Shown here: piece by piece, positions 25,301 to 34,790 of the stretch | Layout of the letters: each line of letters opens with the position of its first letter | Position numbering within the stretch: the stretch's first letter is position 1 | NCBI GenBank assembly: GCA_000708835.1 | Contig: DF236953.1 | Location: 236,523 to 300,522 of the forward strand | Reading direction: 5' to 3' | Origin: Klebsormidium nitens | Lineage: Eukaryota; Streptophyta; Klebsormidiophyceae; Klebsormidiales; Klebsormidiaceae | Length of the DNA stretch: 64,000 bases | Translations under genes and position numbers: made by a program | The notes under the pieces: model-generated | What the model was told of the DNA's origin: nothing | The model's input: only the letters and a program-made list of their open reading frames with translations | The model's database searches: none

Positions 25301-27582
25301 TTCGCAATCCCCCTCACCTGCAGCTGCCCCGAGACCGTGAGGAACGCCTGCCGTCCAAAGAAGTCCTCCCCGTAATCCACCGCCCCGTCCTCTTTCCGCA
25401 GCAAGCCCCCGACAACGCGCGCCCGCTTCTTCAGCTCCTCCACCTTCTCCTTCAACTCGGTCAGTTCGGCAACCGCCCTCTTGACCTTGCTCTTCTCTTT
25501 CTTTTCCTTCAGCACCCGCACCTACAAAAACGATGAAGAGGCTCCGCTTGAATGTTGGCTTGGGCTTCCTCAACTCGCACTTCCCTTCCCTCTATTGGAA
25601 CACAACCCCTCTATCACGAGACCCCTCTATCACGAGGAACGATCAGATTCTGAGGAGTTTCTGGCAAAATTCTGCTGGTTTTTGGACTTTTTGCATGGGC
25701 ATCGATCTAATGGTCGGAAACGTAGATTCAACTTCAAAAGAGGTTGGTTCTGACTCCCCGACTGTAAATAAGCTCTTTGATTACGTCGACCTGAGACGCA
25801 AGGCGCACCTGATCCCCTTTCTCAGTAACCGCCGCTTCGGCCGCCGCAATCTCCTCTTCCGTCGGTGGCGGTTCTTGTGGCTCGGAGACTTTGCTCAGGA
25901 GAGTGGTCACTTGGAACAGCTCGCCGGCGCCCTCGGCGTCGCTGGTCGTGATGAGCGGTGTGTGGATGTACATGAAGCCGTGCTCGTTGAAAAACTTGTG
26001 AGTGGCGAATGCGAGCGAGCTGCGGATGCGGGCAACTGCGGATATCTGCAATCGGGATAGCGCGGCTTGATGATCGAAGATTGAAGGCTCCTTCATTTTG
26101 ATAGGGATAGGGTGAGTCTGTTCAAAGTGTTGAGAGGGGCGACGATCATCCCTAGAAGTAGCACAGCTTTGATTGGACACAAGGGCGGTGATCAATGGAC
26201 TTCTTTGTTAATGAGAGAAGTGCAGCATGCTCCAACTTCTGTCAGGAATTGCACGTATTTTGACAATGGGAAGAAAGCCGACTGATGAGGAAAGCTGCCT
26301 GAGGGGCGCCAACTGCATGTTGTACCCTAAGAAGAATATTACTGCGGCGGCGCTATCTTAGTTTGTGACGTTGGTTGCGATGTTGACCTGAGAGCGCAGT
26401 TTTAGTGTGCCGATCAGCAATTTAGTCGTACGGTGTGCAGAACAGGCAGGACTGCTGCACAAATCATGCACCACACAGTCAATGATTTTTGTGAGCATTG
26501 ACAAAACCGCTGCAATTGCACTACCTCAGAAAAACCATCAAGTGGAGAAAGCCACCCCGCTTGTTTCCAGAAACTCCCCTCTTCATCCTCTTCATTCACG
26601 AAGAGATTGAAGTCTTACGGTGTTGGTGCGCGCCCTCAGGTGTTGCACGCTTCTCAGATACTCCAGTGACAGCTTGGTCTTTGCTATTGGGTATGTGGCG
26701 GGCTCCGAAGCACCTAGATGCAGGATCTTTGTTGCTCGCAGCTCCACAACCTGTTTCGTTCCTTCGGGGGTCTTTGAGAGGGTCCCGACAACAGTGACGC
26801 TCGTGCCAGTGGCGGTCAGCTTCGCAAGGGGGTAGACGGCCTTATCTATGATGACCTGTGGATAATGGATTCAGGGTCAAGATGCAGTGGTATCTCATTG
26901 TATTTGGAAGTGCTGAAAGGCACAGGAACATGCTGAAAAGGTCGTTGCTAAAACCCCCCTAATCCAGATGTTTTTGAAGCATTAGTACCCGAAGTTCCTC
27001 TCTGGATCGCCGGTAACTGGCATTAAGAGGAATAATCTGGCAAACTCTGTGATTGGGCCTTGACAATGCGCCACCATGCGATCACAGAAGCCAATGCAAC
27101 AGGACTGCTTCGCCCTGTGTGAGTGGATATTTGAGCGCAATGAATGGTTACTAACAGCATCTGTGAGTTGAGTGGCTTCGATACTTCAAACCAGTGCAGC
27201 CAACAGAATACTCCTAAAGCATTGGACTGCACAAGTTCTTCGAACCCGGATAGTCAGATCTAAGCGCAACAAGCAGCAGCATAAAAAAGTCCCTCACTTG
27301 CAGGCTTGAGGCACACGACCCGTCGTTCAGTTCAAGGAAGCCAAAAGCACCTGCCCCAGCTACACGACCGGTCTTAACCCAGCCTCCTACCACCAGCTTC
27401 TTCTCAGCCAGAGTAGTTCCAGATGAGAGTATTGTCTTGATCAGAGTGCGCTGAGAGTACTTGTGTTGCTGCTCCGTGTAAACTCCCTCGAGCGCCTCTT
27501 CATCCGTGATCTGCAATGCGGCCACATCGTCTGTAACAGGAGATTGGCTAGCAGGGCCATCTTCCGCCATTGCGTGTGTCAA
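21302..27582 (-). CDS. Cytosolic asparagine-tRNA ligase (8 exons)
   Basis: This class II aminoacyl-tRNA synthetase charges tRNA-Asn with asparagine using ATP. Exons in gene order: 27582-27298, 26855-26619, 26045-25809, 25521-25318, 24761-24627, 23758-23573, 22447-22188, 21485-21302. All are GT-AG with consistent phases, totalling 575 residues, close to plant cytosolic SYNC enzymes. Exon 1 carries the N-terminus and start of the OB-fold anticodon domain ([19 protein letters not shown]). Exon 3 reads [18 protein letters not shown]...[10 protein letters not shown], a class II active-site region. Exon 4 has the plant-type lysine-rich helical insert, then [16 protein letters not shown]. Exon 5 holds motif 2 ([18 protein letters not shown]). 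Exon 8 holds motif 3 (GFGLGFERM) and ends [13 protein letters not shown] second Met at 27570 (MAED) may be the true start. Exon edges 6 and 7 are partly duplicated in the introns. Confidence 0.94.
21868..22145 (-). repeat. Two copies of the AsnRS exon 7 donor edge
   Basis: The 3' end of exon 7 (encoding [23 protein letters not shown]) is repeated twice downstream. The donor-equivalent positions are offset by about 122 and a further 192 bases. The nearer copy reads [24 protein letters not shown]. The farther one reads [20 protein letters not shown] and retains a GTGAG donor. Confidence 0.88.
22500..23060 (-). repeat. Three or more copies of the AsnRS exon 7 acceptor edge
   Basis: The exon 7 start (encoding [18 protein letters not shown]) recurs upstream with acceptor-equivalent positions near 22557, 22711 and 22957. 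The real one is at 22447. Spacings are 110, 154 and 246 bases, and a fragment reading CCAGGTCGATGC near 23045 marks a further remnant. The copies vary: the second reads [17 protein letters not shown] and the fourth [12 protein letters not shown]. Confidence 0.88.
23405..23460 (-). repeat. Copy of the AsnRS exon 6 donor edge
   Basis: The exon 6 end ([10 protein letters not shown] then GTGAG) recurs 154 bases downstream as [10 protein letters not shown] with a weaker splice context. The surrounding intron sequence is also related between the two units (for example the shared [10 protein letters not shown] and [10 protein letters not shown] frames), so the duplicated unit spans exon edge plus intron. 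Confidence 0.75.
23870..24165 (-). repeat. Two copies of the AsnRS exon 6 acceptor edge
   Basis: The exon 6 start (encoding [23 protein letters not shown]) is repeated upstream with equivalent junctions near 23955 and 24143. The true one is at 23758, so spacings are 197 and 188 bases. The nearer copy has an in-frame stop replacing the MQ codons (ATATAG). The farther copy is heavily diverged but keeps the TGCCAAGACGA junction. Confidence 0.85.
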
Positions 27583-28246
27583 GACCAGCCGCGACTGTCG
27601 CAGACGACAGGGATTGGAGGGCTCGCCACGAACAATGCGCTATTACAACAAACAAGCAGAGACTCTCCTGCAGATGCCAACACAGATCCCTGCTCTCTGC
27701 GTTCAGATCAATGGGCTTTTCAACACAGAGTGGTGCTCAATTGCGACACCGTGACGTGCTCATGCAGGAGAAGCAGAAATGCAGCTTTAGCCTTGGGAAA
27801 TCCTAGCTCAGCTGGCAGTGGCACTAGCTGCATCACCGTCTCGTTACAAGCTGCAGGAAACACACCGGATCGGCGGAACAGCGGAACTATATCCTCCTGT
27901 GAGATTCCGCTGCGTTCTGTTCAAAGTTCCGGTCATCGAGTTGCAGGTAACGGAATCATCACAATTCAGTCCTTCGTAACTCAATTTCGATCCGGCGTTT
28001 GTTATCCTTACCGTCACCGTTAGCGCTGAAAATTCAGTTCGATGACGGCCGGCATGTGGCCGGTTCGACGGTTCCAGAGGTTTCGCGGCCGTTTGTTGCC
28101 AAACCCGAACCTTCCAGTTACCTGTAGGTACTCGAAATTCGAATGAGGTGCGTCGATCTGCTGAACAGTCCTGAACAGTGAACAGTGAACTGCCTTGGAA
28201 CTTGAAAATTGCGCGTTGAGGACGGGGCCACTGGTGCAAGTACGAC

Positions 28247-29506
28247 GAAAGTAGACTCCTTTTGTTAGTGTCTCAGGCTCCAAGGGGCTCTGCACACCTG
28301 GAGGGGGGTGTCGGGGTTTCTCTGGTAAAATGGAGACCCGGCGCCGGGTCTCGAAATCGACATCCGGCACCCCTTTCGGGCTATGCACACTAGTCGGGGT
28401 CTCGCTGACGTGTCGGAGACCCGGGTCTCGGAAATTTTCCAAAATCCGAGACCCGGCCCTTTGGCGGGGTTTCGATGGTCACTTCGTATTAATGAACGCG
28501 TGCACACCCGGGTGCATAGCGCATGAAACAATCGGAACAGCGTTCAAGTTCGAAGTATCCAACAATGCTACCTATGACGAGTGCTGACAAGTGATGCAAA
28601 GGCTCCAGGATTACACCCCACTGATCCAACAGACTCTCCAACGGGCCTAGCATTATTGTAGCATACTTATTATGCGAATGTTTTATTCAATTTATTCAAT
28701 GCAAAGCCTACAGTTTGAAATTAGCCTTCGATCGAAAGTCGGGGTCTCGGTGATGTCACGGGGGAACGATGGACGCGCCAAACGTACTTTTGCGGGCTTC
28801 GATCGGTCCATACACAAATTGTACACGGTTAGGTACACAACGCGTTGAGGAGCGCCGGAGCGGAAACCCGACATCCGCAACCCGGTGTGCATAGGGTCTC
28901 GGGGTTGCTCCCGAGCTTGGATCTCGGGTCTCCGACAAACGTCAGCAAAACCCCGTTTTTGGGCAAAAACCCCCCTCCCAGGTGTGCATAGGCCCCAAAA
29001 GAGTGTGAAAACATCTTACACGCGGGATCATAGGTTGACAGGGTATCCGCGTGGACCGTACTGTCAGCTCAGGTCCTTTGAACAAAAATGTGTCAGAATT
29101 TCAGGTTTTAAGGTACACTTTGCGGTATGGATTCTAGTACGGATGGAACCGGGTCAGGATAAATGGCCTACAACACTAAAACAAAAAGAACTCTGCCCGG
29201 TGGTCACTGTCAGTGAGTAACCCTAATGTCACTGGGAAATAGCGTAATCCTAACAAAGCGCTCGTCGATTGGCGTGAACCGTCACAGGTTTGCAACGTAA
29301 CCTTAATGTCAAAGTAAGTGCCCCGGGTCAATGTCAATGTCAACGTCGATGTCAATGTCGACGTCAGTCTCATTGTCAACGTTGTAACCACTCCCGTAAC
29401 CACTGACAGACTGCAATGATTGTCACACTTCAGGTGCTTCCAGGTGGGTTGAGAGTAATTCACACCAATCAGAGTGGCGGAGACACTAACAAAAGGAGTC
29501 TACTTT
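28247..29506. mobile_element. Putative non-autonomous DNA element with 27-base terminal inverted repeats
   Basis: The 27 bases at 28247-28273 (starting AAAGTAGACTCC, ending TTAGTGTCTC) occur as an exact reverse complement at 29480-29506. The 1.26 kb interior contains no convincing transposase frame. It does contain internal inverted repeats: a GGGGTCTCGCTGACG...TCGGAGACCCGGGTCTCGG segment near 28394-28433 is mirrored near 28895-28962. A GTGTGCATAG-like motif also recurs near 28380 (inverted), 28509, 28883 and 28981. I could not find a convincing target-site duplication. This pattern fits a MITE-like or foldback element, but no superfamily can be named. Confidence 0.55.
29327..29386. repeat. 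Hexanucleotide tandem repeat (GTCAAT-type)
   Basis: About ten degenerate six-base units of the form GTCAAT, GTCAAC, GTCGAT and GTCGAC run in succession. The array lies inside the inverted-repeat-bounded element and 290 bases upstream of the PHF5A start. Confidence 0.8.
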
Positions 29507-29676
29507 GATAGTTTTGCGCCACGGATCCCTCAAGAGTCATTGGTCCGAAGGGCGGCGGCGCCAAAGAGGTTCCTTCGGCACGGGTGAAGCTTTGAGACGC
29601 AAGTATTGGACTAGGGGCACCGCTGAGATCCACTTTCTGGTTGCCCGGCAGGGCCGCTTTATTGAAGTACAGGGCG

Positions 29677-31361
29677 ATGGCGAAGCATCATCCTGATTTG
29701 ATTATGTGCAGGAAGCAACCTGGGATTGCAATTGGTCGCCTCTGCGAAAAGTGTAAGTTCGTGTCTTTCTTCAAGGTTCGTTGTGAAGAGTCGGTTTGAG
29801 CTTGCGCCTTTTGTATCTGCTGGGGTGTTGTGCAATACTGCCAGCATCGTTTTATCAGGAAGTCCGGAACCGCTGATGATTTCCTCGTTCGTGGGTGAAA
29901 ACTGCCAGCATCGTTTTGTCAGGGAGTCCGGAATCGCTGATAATTTCCTCGTTAGCGGGTGCCTACTAGTGCAGAGATTTGACACTGTTGTTTATCTTCG
30001 GAACCAGTTTTGATTCTGCAGGAAGTCGCTGTGAACTGGGGCGTTTGAAACTTGTGTTCTTTTTACGCAGTGCAGATTGTCAGAGAAGCATTTAACCACA
30101 GGAATAAAAAGTGCAGCTCTTGGGGGTATCACAGCTTATAAACTTTCATACTTCCGATGGGGGTGCTGTGATTGCTTGCAAATGTTCACCGGGGGGGTGG
30201 CAAAAGCAGGTGGTGTAGGTGGAGCTGCTGAGATTATGCCAATCTTGGGTGGCCTTTGCGCTTGTCTTTTGTCATTGTGTGCCATCTTTTTACCAAGCCC
30301 CAAGTTCCTGGCTAGCACACTGGGGAGACATTATTAGAGACCACCTGTGCTCTAGACCGTTGGGTTTGAGTACTGCTTGCTGTATTTCAGATTGTCCAAT
30401 CACTTGGGGTGGCCTGATTAGTGATACCTGCCTTACCCAGCTGCGCTTTATTTGAGTCTTCGCACCTTGTCTCCACCTCATGGAATAAGTAAAACAACGT
30501 TATAAGTAGTGGTATTTCACTTCAACACCGTCACATAGTATCGTCACTCCGCCACAGCGGCCCTAAGTCCAGATTTCTTTGCTCCCAACCCTCCACTTTT
30601 GAGGAACCCTTGAGGCCCCTATGTTTACTATGCCAAAAGCCAATCAGCCATTGTGTCTTTTATCGGTGCGCTCCTAAAAGACGCTTAAAAACGGAAACTG
30701 AATCGAAGGTGAGGTGGCTAACATTGAAACTCTTGTTTGTGCTGCTACAGGTGACGGGAAGTGCGTAGTCTGCGACTCATACGTCCGGCCTTGCACGCTG
30801 GTCCGAGTGTGCGATGAGTGCAACTATGGATCATATCAGGGGCGCTGTGTCATCTGCGGTGGCCTGGGAATATCCGATGCCTACTACTGCAAAGAGTGCA
30901 CGCAGCAAGAAAAAGACGTGAGCCTCCAGATTCAACAAGTCCTCTTTGACTTGCCTGTAGAAGAATTCCAGAGTATCCTTCCAGATGTTTGCTACCTGGA
31001 AAGATTCTGGCGAACTTGTGTATGACGGTGGTTGTAGAAAATCATAATATCCTTCATTTGCATTTTTGTCAAGCTTCCGTCTCTGGCGGCTGATTTGTTC
31101 TTTTTTTCTGTCATCTTCCCACCTTTGGACCTCCTTTTTGGCCGGTGTTCCTAAAGACCTTATACAGAAGACAGCCTTTGTAGTGCATGTTCATCAGCTA
31201 TTGCTTAAATCAACTCAACCATGGGTCTATTAATCACCCAATGCTGACGTGATGTTCCTTCTCTTTTGCAGCGGGACGGCTGTCCAAAGATTGTAAATCT
31301 AGGTAGCGCAAAGACAGATCTTTTCTACGAAAGAAAGAAGTATGGATTTAAGAAACGGTAG
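29677..31361 (+). CDS. PHF5A: PHF5A / RDS3, small zinc-finger subunit of splicing factor SF3b
   Basis: PHF5A is a roughly 110-residue subunit of the U2 snRNP SF3b complex and helps form the pocket for the branch-point adenosine. Exons are 29677-29752, 30751-30917 and 31272-31361. Phases join exactly (TGT is split between exons 1 and 2), giving 110 residues, the family's invariant length. Recognised segments are [20 protein letters not shown] in exon 1; [20 protein letters not shown] and [15 protein letters not shown] in exon 2; and [20 protein letters not shown] in exon 3. Thirteen cysteines, mostly in CxxC pairs, bind zinc ions in a knot-like fold. Near-identity to animal and plant homologues makes this call very secure. 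The first intron is 998 bases. Confidence 0.97.
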
Positions 31362-33107
31362 TTTGCGCGTGAAAGTCACTTCCGGCCGGTGGTTTTCACA
31401 TGCGCAATAGTTGGCCGTCCGATGTTCACAATAAGTCTGTTTCTTAAAAGGTCCTACCCTCCTTTTTTGCGGAGCACTGGGGCTTTCGGGCAGTATGCCT
31501 AACTTGTAAGGAGTGATCCGAAGAACAGCTCCTGTATAGAAGATGCATTCACGATTGCAAGCTAGCCACAATTGTTCTGCCCGCCATGTTTAGATGTAGA
31601 CGAGCAATCAAGGAACGACTTGGAAATGACGAGCTTGTGATTGTCCGACGATTTTGAGTGCAGTCTGTATCCGTCCATGCGCTTGATCACTACCAGGAAA
31701 TTGAAAATACAATGGTGAATGAGCCAGAGTATAGCAGCTGCGCAATATCTTATATACCCCCCTTAGTGACGCTTGGACATATCATTTTCCGGAATTATAT
31801 TTCTCTGACATGTGCACCATGATCGATTCGCCGGGCCATGGCATGCTGCACGTACAGCCTCCACAACACGTGCACCGCCTGCAACGCATGGCATCCGGAC
31901 GACCTAGATGCCACACATGACGCGCGCAAGGTTTGATCCTCTTAAACATATAATGACAGCCGACGGTCTCTTTTCGTAACGCCGATGAGTCCGAAACGTA
32001 TAACTTATTTACAAACATATGGTTCGCAATTCATGCATGACTCAAGTCCACGCATGCGGCCGTACTTGAATAGATTGCAGGCCGCGACAAACATGATGAG
32101 GCAAAAAATTGTATTACCGCGGCCGGCCCCTAGTATATCCACTAGCTCTGTAGCCGTTGAATTTCTTGCAGATCACAAGGGGCCCATACTACAAGAGTAT
32201 GCACCTACAGCCGTCACCATCGAAGGAGCTCCGATCGAATCCTGGTAGCTAGCCTCAGTGCTGGCTGAAATCTCGCAACTTGCAGCAAACTTGTCGGACA
32301 GTGTCTCTTATGGCAGGATATGATTTGATTCACGCGCTCTGAAACTAGGATACAATGGCTTCTTTGAAAGGAGTGACTTTCTCGTGCTTGATACGAGTAA
32401 GCTTGACCACTCCGCAAGGTGCTCAACTTAGATATTGAAACGTTCCTAGTGCTAGCAAGAAAGTTCCAAACTTACGACGAGCAATCGCTTTATCGTCTCC
32501 TCTTGTCGCTATTTCCACCATTTTTGAGCAGCTCCCAAAACACCGGCCAGTTTGCCTGAGCCTCTTTCCAACCCAAAGCTGACCCTTCTTGTGACGGGTT
32601 CCAACTCACAGAGAGGATAGCATATGAGATGCCGGCCGCTGCAGACAGGGTTGACACGGATCTTCTTTTAAAGGCCCTTCAGAAAAACGATTCAATACTG
32701 ACAAGGGCAGAGTGCATCATTTTATCAACAGTTTATGAACCAGTCCAACAACAGCAGCTAAGATGCTCACAATAATCTGTGGCATAGCAACAAAAACGTA
32801 GCCATAGCGGGAACGAGTACATGGTAACCAGCTGACAGGGCGCTCCTTTCGGGATATGATAGACACGTCCGGGCACATCTCAACATTGAAGAAGGGGATA
32901 ACGCACAAAGATAGGCCCAGCCTCTTGAGTTATCTTCTTTGGTGCGATGCGTACTCGATTCGTATGACCACGCAGAAGGGGAAATCATTGTGATGAGGCG
33001 AAGAGTATCGGACCGTTTCTAAGATGGGGGGCACTGAAGATCTGCAGGAGAAATAAGTCTTGGAGCGCCACCAGCTCAAGCACAAGGGATTGGATGGACT
33101 GAGCAAG
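31362..33107. other. Convergent intergenic region between PHF5A and PAM68
   Basis: Both neighbours end here, so only 3' untranslated regions and terminators are expected. An open frame of 87 codons at 31985-32248 and others of 70-80 codons have no recognisable product. No repeats or RNA genes were seen. Confidence 0.5.
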
Positions 33108-33953
33108 TTACAAATGACAGAAGAAATGTATTAAGCTATTGAGCAGGTTGAAACTGTTCCAGCTCAACACATCAAAAGAGCCAGTGATAATATTGAGGAT
33201 GCTTCCGATGAGGCCTGTTCTATACAGTGCAATTGGACAGTGAGGTAAAGCCCTAGGGGAAGGGTAAAGTTTTCTGCACGTGTCAAGTAAAGTCGGAGGC
33301 CTGCGCCTAGCGCAGTTCACTGTTTCAAAGACAGAGTCACAATCCTACTGCAGGGAAAGAGAAACCGCACAGTTTGGCTCCTCACCTGCCGCCCCGAACG
33401 TGAAGATGGACACAAAGTAGGGCACCCAGTTGGGAATCTCCAGGTGCTTGATGACCTTGAGATACCAGAACATGGGGAAGAACGTCAGCCCCAGCACGAG
33501 CGGAATCCCCACCGTGACGCCCATCCTTGCGAGCATCCGATTGGTCACTACTTCCGGCACTGTATCATCCCCATCTGACAAATAGCCCTCGTCTGTATTT
33601 TCCTCGCCCCTAGTTTCTGCGGGGGGGGGCACCCTGAACGGGTCATCCTCCAGCGGCTGCTTCCTAGGCTTTTTTACTTTGGGCGTCGGGCCGAAGCCCA
33701 CCCCACTGCCGCGCCGCCGGCCCCTGGCTTGCACTGACAGACTCCGCCGCACAACTCTTCCTTGTAGGCTCTTCGGTCGGAACAATGCCGAGGGTGATAA
33801 AGAAGAGGAGCTGGAAAAAGATGTTTGAAGCCCCTCAGAGTGAGGGAAAGACGAGTGGGTGGGCAGAACTGGGGACAAGCTTTGCACCGCAGAATGTGAG
33901 CAGGCGGTCGCCATTTTGTCTTGCACGGGGCGAGCTTGGAGCAATTTTTGCAC
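33108..33953 (-). CDS. PAM68: PAM68-like chloroplast photosystem II assembly protein (2 exons)
   Basis: PAM68 is a thylakoid membrane protein that promotes early photosystem II assembly and D1/CP47 maturation; the family is DUF3464. Exon 1 is 33953-33386 and a proposed exon 2 is 33214-33108, joined in phase to give 224 residues (211 from the Met at 33914). The first 75 or so residues are rich in Ser, Arg and Ala, as expected for a chloroplast transit peptide. Then comes a basic/acidic linker (GFGPTPKVKKPRKQPLEDDPF, PEVVTNRMLARM). Two hydrophobic segments follow (VTVGIPLVLGLTFFPMFWYL and IPNWVPYFVSIFTFGAAG), the family signature. Exon 2 reads GLIGSILNIITGSFDVLSW and only loosely resembles the usual GISYG...SWDPxREGS tail, so the C-terminus is uncertain. 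Exon 1 is firm. Confidence 0.8.
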
Positions 33954-34790
33954 GTTGGATGATTGCGCGACCAGAGGGGCGGAGAGTGCAATGCTGCGTC
34001 AGCGAGCAACGAGCTACCAACCCGAGAGGCCCACCAAGTGCTGTTCTTAGACCTCAAACACAGGGCTTCAATTGTGAACGTGGAGCTCCCTCCAATGCTT
34101 GAAGTTGGAAGACCTTGCACCGTGCGGTTAAAATTGCACAAGTATCGACAAAGCTAGGACTAGCACCTCCTATTTACCTAGACTATTGACATTGTTGTGC
34201 TGCGCTAGGAACAGTGGAAGAAAAGCCTTTTCAAGCTAGAGCCTAGAGGTCATGGGCCAATCAAACTTATAAAAATTACCACGTGGTCAGCAGGGGGAAG
34301 GGACCGGCTGTTAGCATTCCTACCGACGGTACGTACCCTGTAAAGCCCGGTGCTGGTTTCTAAAGGTGCAGTGAGTTTCTTCGTAACCTACCTTCGCATA
34401 CTTCGGGGTTCCGCACAGTTCCGCATCGAAAATCAGAGGCTAGGCATGCTCGCGTGGGTTCAGAAACGCAGAGGAAGCAGCTAGCGCTCAATCGACGCGT
34501 CGAAAGGTCCGAATGGGGTTAGAAAAACAGGTGTTGCTAGGAGGGAAGCAGGCGTTGACTCGTGCATGATTGGTCGCTGCGCATTTCGAGTCGCTGCATT
34601 GGCAGAGGGAGGAAGGAGGGCGGCAGCGGAGGGAAGGCAACAGATCTGTTCGTGCTGATTGCATCTAGGTAGGATAGAGGAGGGCAATGCTGGATCTCGG
34701 AGGAAAAGCGTAAAGGCACTCCCCTACCCCCTGAGACCAGTCTGAACACGGTGAGAGTTAGCGCACCGATGGTCACACTGACGGCATAAA
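33954..34790. promoter_or_regulatory. Divergent upstream region of PAM68 and the GH2 gene, with a palindromic G-box
   Basis: About 840 bases separate the two starts. CCACGTGG, a perfect G-box core, lies at 34279-34286, and TATAAAA lies at 34269-34275 on the + strand. G-boxes bind bZIP and bHLH factors and are common at light-regulated plant genes, which would suit PAM68; that link is inference. Confidence 0.4.

Larger units (their letters stand above)
27583..29676. other. Divergent intergenic region between AsnRS and PHF5A
   Basis: The two housekeeping genes are transcribed away from each other across about 2.1 kb. Most of the space (28247-29506) is the inverted-repeat-bounded element described separately, which leaves roughly 660 bases next to AsnRS and 170 bases next to PHF5A as original promoter sequence. 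No other gene was recognised. Confidence 0.6.

Noticed and set aside
28247-29506. CACTA-family transposon
   Set aside because: CACTA and TAGTG occur in the inverted ends but face the wrong way for the 28247-29506 interval and are not at the outer termini; no transposase seen.
31985-32248. 87-codon plus-strand frame between PHF5A and PAM68
   Set aside because: It lies in a 3' convergent region and resembles no family; conservation data would be needed.
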